Under the pieces are notes generated by a model, which worked only from the letters and a program-made list of their open reading frames with translations, was not told where the DNA came from and did not search any database. From Dyadobacter fanqingshengii (GTDB lineage: Bacteria > Bacteroidota > Bacteroidia > Cytophagales > Spirosomataceae), in contig NZ_CP098806.1 of the NCBI RefSeq assembly GCF_023822005.2, positions 868,001 through 932,000 on the forward strand: DNA of 64,000 nucleotides, in the 5' to 3' direction. Positions 37,082 through 43,829 of this stretch are shown piece by piece (positions within the stretch are counted from its first letter, which is position 1; every line of letters begins with the position of its first letter). Made by a program: the position numbers and the translations under genes.

Positions 37082-39430
37082 TTACTCAAATAACGGCATC
37101 CTTGCAAACTCCGGACGGTCAAGTTCCTCGAACAGAACCGCTGCACCGATGTTTCCTTTGTAAAGACTATGGTTTCTCATTTGCCCGGAATAGATGTGCG
37201 GCAGCATTTGTTTGGCTATCCGTTTCGCTTCATTAAGATAAAGACTGTCTTTCGTGGCATTGTAAACACTCAACAGCGCATAACACTCGCCTGATCTGCC
37301 GCAGCACAAGCTACCATTCATGCCCGCAGGGGCCGCATCTAAAAAGTGGCCTGCGGTTTTTTTTGCCAATTCAAGATAATATGCATCGGAGGTAAACTGA
37401 AACAAGGACGTCCATAAAAACGTATATCCCGCCGATCCGTGGCACCAGCCCGTCCATGAAACCGGTTCGTTATTGGAGATTTCCCAACGTACATTTCCAT
37501 TTTCTTCAATGCCGAGATGGACCAGTTGCTCCACTCTTGTAAAGAAATTGAATGGTAAATCTTGCCCGGAAATTCTGCACCATTTTAAAGTAGCATATAA
37601 AATTCCCGCCCAGCCATGAGCAATTCCTCTGTAATTGATTGGATTTTTCTCGCCAATGGCCGCATAGGAATCCACAATCGACCAGATTTCCTCCATCATG
37701 CCTTTGCCAAACACAAGCAGATCATTTTTAATGAATTTGTCGTACGAAGGCATATTTTCCAAAATAAGTGAGCAGCCAATCAGCGCGGCAGACTTGCCCA
37801 GCGTTAGATCCAGATTCTCACAGGGCTGCGAAGCATGCATTAAAAAATTGCGGACCCCATTGTAGTAGCTCCCATAATCCCCCGACGCCTGACTTACCAG
37901 TGCCTGAACCAGATCTACACCGCTCGGGGTGTGGTAAATCGAGGAAAGCCCGATAATGGACGGAGTGAGATCCATATCTTTTGAATAAAATCCGCTTTCA
38001 GGATCGTGAATATAACTCGCTGCCCGGTCACTCCATACATCCGCGAGGGCGAGTGTTACGGGATTTGAATTCACCAATGCCCCTCGCAAAAACATATAGG
38101 CAATGCCCGCCGCCCCGAAATTGACCGAGCTTTTCGGAGCCATTTGAAGTCCGGTTTTCAAAAAATGTCCTGCAAAGCCATAGTCTTTCAGAATGGAATC
38201 CCGGAAGATCTGCACCGACATTTTCTTGTCTTCGGCAGATCGATCCGGGAAACTTTCCTGCACTTTCATCATGGCTGAATAGAAATCTTCAATGTTTTCA
38301 AAGCGATCTTCTTTTTGTTTGGCAAGTGCCTTAAAGATCGTTTTTTCGATATCAGGGTTAATAATGATGTCCAAATTTTCAAACGGAACGGGTGCTTCAT
38401 TGACAATTTGCGTGAACAGTGTTTTCTTGTCATAAGAAAAGTTGAGATACTGCTTACCGGTAAAAATCTGGTAAAGCAGTGCGCCCAAGGCATATTGTTC
38501 ACCCGCAAACGTCGAAGGCGGTGCGGGCCTGGAGTCCAGAACTGACTGCGCATATTCAGGTTCGAAGAAAAAACCCAAACCGCCACGCACGGGATTCTGA
38601 TCTTTTGAAACCATTCTGGAAAGCCCGAAATCGATGATTTTCAATTCGCCTGATCCGGACACGATGATATTAGCCGGATGGACATCCGAATGTATAATTC
38701 CCTGACTATGCAAATGCCTGTAAGCGTTGAGAATGCGGCTGGAAATATCGAGCAAAGCGAGCACATTGGATTGGTCGTGCAGATTTTGATATTGCTCAGC
38801 TGCCTGCAAACATGTTTCCCCATCGACCCATTCCATGATCAGATAATGATCTGTTTCGTATTCGCCGTGTTCTGTCAGCGATGGATTGATGACGTCATCG
38901 AGTGCTTTCAGTATGTCAATTTCGTTGTGAAAATTTGCCAGTAACTGTGGTGTTTTCTTGCTAGTTTTCAGCAATTTGAGTGCATATAACTGGCCATTTT
39001 TTTTGATTTTGTAAATTTCCGTATCAGCAACTCCTTCCAGTTTTGACACGATTTCATAGTCCTTAAACCGGTCACCGGCTTTAAAAAATTGCCTTTCTTT
39101 TCCGAATGTATCATCGTAGGAAACTAAAAAACCTTCACTCCTTAGTCTCGTCAGAAACGTATAGGAGCCTTCCAGGATCTTTTGTGCATCCAGATTGTTA
39201 AGCAGCGCGTACGTAAGGACGCCTTCCGGCAGCGATTTTGGCTTACGAAATTCCTGTAAAAGCGACGCAGACGAGGCATCAATGATCTTGCTTGTATTTC
39301 TTGCGTGTGTATAGGTGATGATAAAGTCGTCCGCTTCGTATTCGAATTTGGCAAGCGCCTGTTCCGGCAATGCTTCTACCGGCAGCACCTGCACATCTTC
39401 CGGCAATATGTATAGTTGATTGGAAGCCAT
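37082..39430 (-). CDS. Fused PqqD-like / protein-kinase / LanC cyclase (lanthipeptide-synthetase-like)
   Basis: This 782-residue cytosolic protein has three parts. Residues about 30-105 look like a PqqD-type winged helix, a precursor-recognition element. Residues about 125-395 are a Ser/Thr kinase with Lys152, HSD (Asp249), Asn254 and DFG (Asp267). Residues about 435-782 are a LanC-like toroid with HGWAG (His605), GWCHG (Cys663) and CCG (Cys709-Cys710). LanC domains add Cys thiols to dehydroamino acids using zinc; here the ligand set would be Cys-Cys-Cys in place of Cys-Cys-His. No lyase domain is fused; a HopA1-type lyase gene is 20 bases upstream. It ends the three-gene operon. It could modify another kind of peptide. 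Confidence 0.85.
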   Translation of the reverse strand: MASNQLYILPEDVQVLPVEALPEQALAKFEYEADDFIITYTHARNTSKIIDASSASLLQEFRKPKSLPEGVLTYALLNNLDAQKILEGSYTFLTRLRSEGFLVSYDDTFGKERQFFKAGDRFKDYEIVSKLEGVADTEIYKIKKNGQLYALKLLKTSKKTPQLLANFHNEIDILKALDDVINPSLTEHGEYETDHYLIMEWVDGETCLQAAEQYQNLHDQSNVLALLDISSRILNAYRHLHSQGIIHSDVHPANIIVSGSGELKIIDFGLSRMVSKDQNPVRGGLGFFFEPEYAQSVLDSRPAPPSTFAGEQYALGALLYQIFTGKQYLNFSYDKKTLFTQIVNEAPVPFENLDIIINPDIEKTIFKALAKQKEDRFENIEDFYSAMMKVQESFPDRSAEDKKMSVQIFRDSILKDYGFAGHFLKTGLQMAPKSSVNFGAAGIAYMFLRGALVNSNPVTLALADVWSDRAASYIHDPESGFYSKDMDLTPSIIGLSSIYHTPSGVDLVQALVSQASGDYGSYYNGVRNFLMHASQPCENLDLTLGKSAALIGCSLILENMPSYDKFIKNDLLVFGKGMMEEIWSIVDSYAAIGEKNPINYRGIAHGWAGILYATLKWCRISGQDLPFNFFTRVEQLVHLGIEENGNVRWEISNNEPVSWTGWCHGSAGYTFLWTSLFQFTSDAYYLELAKKTAGHFLDAAPAGMNGSLCCGRSGECYALLSVYNATKDSLYLNEAKRIAKQMLPHIYSGQMRNHSLYKGNIGAAVLFEELDRPEFARMPLFE

Positions 39431-39450
39431 AATTTTAAGGTTTTCTTTTT

Positions 39451-40608
39451 CTAAACAGCTGTCCAGGTCGTTGTATCAACTCCTTCCAGCATCATTTTTT
39501 TCAATACAAAATCAACACTTTCCTCCTGGTTCAACTTTTCTGTTTTGGACAAGGAGATGGATGCAGCCAATTTTTCGGTTACTGCGGCACGCCAGCTTCC
39601 GCCTTCCCTGTTTTTTAAAATTTCGTCGCTGGCGCTGTCCATTCCCCACGATAGCATGCCCGCGTCATCCAGCGAAGCGGTGAATGGAACGCCCTGCGCT
39701 TTGTGCGCTTTGAGAACGGGGCCGAGCCGGTCAGCGGCGGTTATCAAATGATCGAATTCAGTGAAGTAGGCGACAAATTTGTCGGGGCGGAGCAGACCTT
39801 CGCGGTTCATGCCAATTTTGAAACTGAAAGCGTCCGATCCGGTAAGCACACGGACGGCTTTTTCAAATACAGCGGGCAGTTCTTCTAAAACCGGGCTGAT
39901 GTAAATCTTGTAAGTAGGCTCTAGCCTGACATCATGGCGCCTGTTCTGCTTTCGGCTCCAAGAGATCCAGCTGTATTTACGATCCGGCTCATGCTTGTTC
40001 CAATTTTTTAGCAATTCCTGGGTTAGTGGCTCATTTTTGCCTATTCTCAGAAATGCTTCAACTTCTTCAAACGTTTTTAGCGCATTGGCTGGCATAAACA
40101 ATAACGGGACAGTGTTGTATGCGTAAAGTTTGCTGGCCAGTGAAGTTGTATCCACCTCATTCAATTGAACTGCGTACCGGATAGCCCCGGACGACAATTC
40201 AAGCAACGGGTGCTGGCGATTGCGGCCTTGCTCCTGAAACTCGTAAATGAAATGCTGCGCGGCCGACCCGGAATAAAAACGCTGTTCAACCCTGATTTCA
40301 AAAATCCCTTCCAAAATCAGTTTGGCCATCGTCAGGTTGACTTCATCGTCATATCCGGACTTAAAATATTGCGGCAACCCACCTGCATTTCGCAAAAAGT
40401 AGAACAGGAGCGCTACTTCTTTATAAGCCAGCTTGGCACTGCCAGCTGCTTCCGTATGCTTTCGCCGGAATACGCCAAAGAATTCAGGGTCCTGGCTTAA
40501 ATCAGCAAGAGCATGAAGCTCTTGCTGATTTAAATTCCCCTGCTCAATCAATTCAAATGCCGGATTTGACCGGAAAGTTGAATGCAAAAGAAATTTGACT
40601 TTGATCAT
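39451..40608 (-). CDS. HopA1-family protein, candidate phospho-Ser/Thr lyase
   Basis: This 385-residue protein has no signal peptide. Its C-terminal half carries the HopA1 pattern: TYKIYISPVLEELPAVFEKA (residues 232-251), FSFKIG, GLLRPDKFVAYF and HKAQGVPFTASLDDAGMLSW (302-321). HopA1-like enzymes eliminate phosphate from phospho-Ser/Thr and serve as the separate lyase (LxmY type) in class V lanthipeptide pathways. Here the partner kinase and LanC domains are on the next gene, so the two proteins together could do phosphorylation, elimination and cyclisation. It is 12 bases after the candidate precursor gene. HopA1 membership is by recognition of conserved segments; lyase activity is inferred. 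Confidence 0.75.
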   Translation of the reverse strand: MIKVKFLLHSTFRSNPAFELIEQGNLNQQELHALADLSQDPEFFGVFRRKHTEAAGSAKLAYKEVALLFYFLRNAGGLPQYFKSGYDDEVNLTMAKLILEGIFEIRVEQRFYSGSAAQHFIYEFQEQGRNRQHPLLELSSGAIRYAVQLNEVDTTSLASKLYAYNTVPLLFMPANALKTFEEVEAFLRIGKNEPLTQELLKNWNKHEPDRKYSWISWSRKQNRRHDVRLEPTYKIYISPVLEELPAVFEKAVRVLTGSDAFSFKIGMNREGLLRPDKFVAYFTEFDHLITAADRLGPVLKAHKAQGVPFTASLDDAGMLSWGMDSASDEILKNREGGSWRAAVTEKLAASISLSKTEKLNQEESVDFVLKKMMLEGVDTTTWTAV

Positions 40609-40620
40609 TTGATTATCATT

Positions 40621-41052
40621 TTACCTGTTTCCCCGTTGCAAACGGATCTCCTCAATGGCTTCCTGCAATTTCTTTTCGAGCATATCCAGCTGATTCGGCG
40701 CTTCCTGAATCTTCACCTCGACATACTTTTGAAGTTCAGCCAGGTTATTTCTGAATTCGTTGAGTTCTACTTCCTCTAATTCATCAACCACCTGCTGGTA
40801 GGGCGTTCCGGTTTTCCAGATTGTGAAGTCCGTCGGCACGAGTGACGGCAAATGACTGCAGGCAATGACACTGCAACCGCCGCAGGTAAATGCGGGACAG
40901 ATCGTAGGCCAGTGGCAAAAAGTATGGCCCGGACAGTTGAACACGGTCGGATTCGGACAAGCAACGGATGGATTTGTGATCCGGCATAGGATGATCTTAT
41001 TTGGATCAAAATTTACTGTGACGGCAAGATCTTTGAATTTGAAAGTTTTCAT
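40621..41052 (-). CDS. Candidate lanthipeptide precursor, Cys/Ser/Thr-rich with helical C-terminal half
   Basis: I do not recognise this 143-residue protein. Residues 1-20 (MKTFKFKDLAVTVNFDPNKI) resemble short leaders of Bacteroidota RiPP precursors. Residues 23-66 contain eight Cys (23, 32, 40, 46, 52, 57, 60, 65) and eight Ser/Thr (26, 29, 36, 44, 50, 56, 61, 66), mostly alternating, and rich in Pro, Gly and aromatic residues. Residues about 85-143 are acidic and heptad-like (VVDELEEVELNEFRNNLAEL and onwards), with no Cys. It starts the operon with the HopA1 and LanC-kinase genes, which is the main reason to call it a substrate. A metal-binding or structural protein is the alternative. Lanthionine formation is unproven. 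Confidence 0.6.
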   Translation of the reverse strand: MKTFKFKDLAVTVNFDPNKIILCRITNPSVACPNPTVFNCPGHTFCHWPTICPAFTCGGCSVIACSHLPSLVPTDFTIWKTGTPYQQVVDELEEVELNEFRNNLAELQKYVEVKIQEAPNQLDMLEKKLQEAIEEIRLQRGNR

Positions 41053-41142
41053 GTTATTTGTTTTTATATATGGCTAAATGGTCATGCTCCCGACTTTTTG
41101 TTTAAGAAAATTCAGGAAAATTGGTATCTCAAATCCTTCTGG

Positions 41143-41165
41143 CTATCCCATATCGCACCTCCTTT
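41143..41165 (-). other. Two-codon minimal ORF with perfect Shine-Dalgarno in the leader
   Basis: On the - strand AAAGGAGGT (41157-41165) is followed after five bases by ATG-GGA-TAG (41151-41143). Bacteroidota genes seldom have such strong Shine-Dalgarno sequences, so a ribosome-stalling leader or a regulatory binding site is possible; chance is not excluded. Confidence 0.35.
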
Positions 41166-41269
41166 CATTGAAAACTTGAACTGGTTTTGTAACCAAAAAG
41201 GCAGCAGGAAGCATCATCCAGCCTATGCCGACCAGCGCCCATTATTTGATTTGTTATTTTTTAACTCAA

Positions 41270-41277
41270 CAAAATTA
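41270..41277 (-). promoter_or_regulatory. -7 element of the lanthipeptide-like operon
   Basis: Read on the - strand this is TAATTTTG, an exact TAnnTTTG, about 218 bases before the precursor start. No TTG lies at the -33 distance; the inverted repeat at 41302-41339 covers that area, so a regulator may be needed. Confidence 0.45.
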
Positions 41278-41301
41278 TATTAGTACGGAGCCGTTTTTGA
41301 G

Positions 41302-41339
41302 CGTCAGATTACCCTATTTGAAAATCAGGTAGTCTGACG
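41302..41339. repeat. 12-base inverted repeat upstream of the operon promoter
   Basis: CGTCAGATTACC (41302-41313) and GGTAGTCTGACG (41328-41339) pair at 11 of 12 positions around a 14-base loop. No T-run follows on either strand, so an operator is more likely than a terminator. Confidence 0.5.
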
Positions 41340-41499
41340 TAAGCAGGTAAATTCACGTTTCGTGATCCGGGTAGTTTGAACCCAGGGGAGAAATTGGCAG
41401 GTGGGGAATAGCCAAACCGCTCGATCAACACGTAGTCTCCGTTTGCTAAAGAAATCTACCGTTTACGCGATCCGCTCTTACCAAATTTTGATTTTCCAT

Positions 41500-41507
41500 T
41501 AGTTTTG
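41500..41507 (+). promoter_or_regulatory. -7 element for the DinB-family gene
   Basis: TAGTTTTG is an exact TAnnTTTG, 24 bases before the start codon at 41532. The -33 area lacks a clear TTG. Confidence 0.4.
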
Positions 41508-41531
41508 GGCAAACCTATAAACTGACAGAAA

Positions 41532-42137
41532 ATGAAGCGTTTAAACTATTTGGGCCTCTTGTTTTTCATGTGTCTCGCGTGTCCGTCTTTCGCTCAGGAA
41601 AAACTGTGGACAGAGAAAGACCGGCAGTCTACAATCGAGCAATTCAATCGGACGCGGGATGAGTTGGTAAAAGAAACGGAGAACCTCACACCGGCCCAAT
41701 GGGCATTTCGTGAAAAACCGGATCGGTGGTCCATCGGCGAAATTGTGGAACACCTCGCGTTATGGGAGATTATCTGGGCCCGGGAAATTAGTATGGGAAC
41801 GCGCAGCAAGCCACAACCGGAATTAAACCAATCGTCCCGGCCGGACAGCTACTATTCGGAGTTCATTATGGAAACAAACCCCCACGTGGCAGCAGATATC
41901 TCCGTTCCAACAGGTTTTATCAAAGGCAAGGACAACCTGACATTTTTCCTGAGCCGCCGCGAGCAGAACACCGCATTTCTAACAAAAACGGAGGCAGATA
42001 TGAGGGCTCACTTTGAATTGACCGCAACGCCGAATCCAAGAAATATGCACCAGGTTTACATTTATCAATGGGGGCATGTCGACAGACATTTGAGACAGAT
42101 CAGGAAAGTAAAAGCTGACCCAAACTTCCCGAAATAG
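41532..42137 (+). CDS. Secreted DinB-family protein
   Basis: A signal peptide (MKRLNYLGLLFFMCLACPSFA-Q) precedes a 180-residue DinB/YfiT four-helix bundle. FNRTRDELVKETENLTPAQW is helix 1, KPDRWSIGEIVEHLALWE has the first metal His, and YIYQWGHVDRHLRQIRKV has the C-terminal His pair. DinB-like proteins are predicted metal-dependent transferases or hydrolases; exported members are frequent in Cytophagales and their role is unknown. The gene stands alone between the lanthipeptide-like operon and the convergent SusD gene. Confidence 0.87.
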   Translation: MKRLNYLGLLFFMCLACPSFAQEKLWTEKDRQSTIEQFNRTRDELVKETENLTPAQWAFREKPDRWSIGEIVEHLALWEIIWAREISMGTRSKPQPELNQSSRPDSYYSEFIMETNPHVAADISVPTGFIKGKDNLTFFLSRREQNTAFLTKTEADMRAHFELTATPNPRNMHQVYIYQWGHVDRHLRQIRKVKADPNFPK

Positions 42138-42224
42138 GTGATTTTAAATTAGCACGCTTCCATATTATGCTCGTTAGCATGTGGGAGCTGCTGGTTTCTC
42201 GTAATCACATCCCAACTCACAAAA

Positions 42225-42279
42225 AACTCCGGTTGCAGCGCCTGGCAGCCCAAAGCCGCCAAGCGCTACAACCGGAGTT
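42225..42279 (-). terminator. Hairpin terminator of the third SusC/SusD operon
   Basis: AACTCCGGTTG (42225-42235) pairs with CAACCGGAGTT (42269-42279), extended inward by AGCGC/GCGCT and GGC/GCC. Read on the - strand the stem runs into six T residues, giving a rho-independent terminator about 45 bases after the SusD stop. Confidence 0.85.
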
Positions 42280-42323
42280 CAGAGCGAAAAATATTTATTA
42301 GCTAATACCCTTCATTTCAACAA

Positions 42324-43799
42324 TCAATACCCTTCATTTTGCACAATTGCGGGGCTGCTGGTAATTACCGCCAAAGCCGGAATCGGATACAATAATTGGT
42401 AAGATTTGATCGGCGTTGAAATGCCTACTGTACTTTTGCCACCGCTTGCAACTTTTGCATTCATAACCGTGAGGGCGCGATCCGTGCGCAGCAGATCGAA
42501 CCAGCGGTGCCCTTCGAATGGCGACTCCAGACGTTCTTCATTGTAAACTGCTGCTTTGAATGTTTCATAAGTCAGGCCGCTCAGATTAGCCAGCTTTGCG
42601 CGCGTCCTTACCTGGTTGATTGCTGCGTAAGCATCGGCATTAGGCCCTTTGTTTACTTCGTTTAAAGCTTCTGCATACATTAAAAGAATATCGGCATAGC
42701 GGATTACATACCAATCGGCTCCCGAATCGGCATAACCGCCGCCTGTTTCGCGCTCCACATAACCACGAATGTATTTAGCCGCGACAAATGCAGTACCATT
42801 TTGATAGCCATCGGCAATGTTGTTCCGACGCACGTCGCCCGTGGTGTAGGCGGCGGCGATATCTTCGGTGGGCTGGTTAAAGCCGTAAGCCCCGCCGGAT
42901 GGAATGGTAATGCCTTCCGAGCCTGTTGGCGCGAAGTGATTCGGTAAGTTTGAACCAAGTCCGTTGGCTGCACCTTTATACTGTGCCTGCCAGATCGCCT
43001 CCCGATTTCCTTGCTGACCAGCTTTATAGAGATCTGCATACACTGGCAGCAGGCTGTAAGTGCCGGATGTAACTACTTTTTTAAATTCGGCAGCGGCTTC
43101 GGCGTACTTTTTTTGTGTCAGGTAAACTTGCCCAAGTAAACTTTGAGCAACACCCAATGTTGCCCGGCCCACAGAAGCGTCATCATAAGAAGCAGGCACC
43201 AATCCTTCTGCTTTTACAAGGTCGGCTTCGATTTGTGCATATACTTCCTGAACTGCGGAGCGGCCTACTTTATAACTTGCATCAATATCTGTCACCGGCT
43301 CGGTCACGAGCGGAACGGCGCCGTATAACCGCACGAGGTTGAAATAGCCTAATGCGCGCAACGTAAGTGCCTCGCCTGTGAATTGTTTTTTAAGATTATC
43401 CGAAACAGTTGAACCGTCGATTTTGGAAAGGATACTATTGCATCTTGCGATCAGGTTGTAACTGGTTTGCCAAAATGCGGTGAGGTGCTCATTGTCGGTC
43501 GTTTCCCGAAATTCGTCAATGTTCCTTTTTGCGTCATTTCCATCCCCGCCTGCGGTAAGCTCGGTGGTGTTATCCGATCGAAGGTCGACCAGCAAAGGAT
43601 AGTAGCCATTGCCGGAATACACCTGCGCGAAAGCGGAGTAGGCACCCACCAATGCCTGGTTAAAGTCCGATTCTGTTTTAAAAAAGTCGGTTTCGCCGAT
43701 CTGGGAAATGGGTTTTGATTCCAGGAAGTCCTCACAGGATGTTCCCGAAAATGCCAGGATAACCAGGGCAACAGCTATTTTTATATTTTTTGAGATCAT
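42324..43799 (-). CDS. SusD-like glycan-binding lipoprotein (third PUL)
   Basis: The lipobox TSC places acylated Cys at residue 22. The 491-residue body has SusD/RagB features: ALTLRALGYFNLVRLYGAVPL, GVAQSLLGQVYLTQKKY, VIRYADILLMYAEALNEV and the ERLESPFEGHRWFDLLRT segment. It is 30 bases after its SusC partner and closes the operon before a strong terminator. The neighbouring GH20 and GH123-like enzymes suggest an amino-sugar glycan ligand, which is inference. The last codons are followed by a short imperfect duplication of the gene end at 42304-42317. Confidence 0.95.
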   Translation of the reverse strand: MISKNIKIAVALVILAFSGTSCEDFLESKPISQIGETDFFKTESDFNQALVGAYSAFAQVYSGNGYYPLLVDLRSDNTTELTAGGDGNDAKRNIDEFRETTDNEHLTAFWQTSYNLIARCNSILSKIDGSTVSDNLKKQFTGEALTLRALGYFNLVRLYGAVPLVTEPVTDIDASYKVGRSAVQEVYAQIEADLVKAEGLVPASYDDASVGRATLGVAQSLLGQVYLTQKKYAEAAAEFKKVVTSGTYSLLPVYADLYKAGQQGNREAIWQAQYKGAANGLGSNLPNHFAPTGSEGITIPSGGAYGFNQPTEDIAAAYTTGDVRRNNIADGYQNGTAFVAAKYIRGYVERETGGGYADSGADWYVIRYADILLMYAEALNEVNKGPNADAYAAINQVRTRAKLANLSGLTYETFKAAVYNEERLESPFEGHRWFDLLRTDRALTVMNAKVASGGKSTVGISTPIKSYQLLYPIPALAVITSSPAIVQNEGY

Positions 43800-43829
43800 A
43801 ATAAATCAATGTTATGAGGTTGATCTGGG

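Larger units (their letters stand above)
41053..41531. other. 479-base intergenic region upstream of the lanthipeptide-like operon and the DinB gene
   Basis: The - strand holds a long leader (about 210 bases) for the precursor gene, with a minimal ORF and a -7 element listed separately. The + strand holds the DinB promoter. A 12-base inverted repeat lies between the two promoters. A 61-codon + strand ORF at 41098-41283 has no coding character. Confidence 0.6.

Noticed and set aside
37082..39430. Reading the LanC-kinase gene as a plain signalling Ser/Thr kinase
   Set aside because: The C-terminal 350 residues have the LanC landmarks HGWAG, GWCHG and CCG, and the neighbouring genes fit peptide modification better than signalling.
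41098..41283. 61-codon + strand ORF in the region upstream of the DinB gene
   Set aside because: It overlaps the leader and promoter of the opposite operon, has no recognisable family and an odd composition (many aromatic and Asn residues).
42304..42339. 14-base direct repeat AATACCCTTCATTT at the end of the third SusD gene
   Set aside because: The two copies are only 22 bases apart and look like a small local duplication without further structure.
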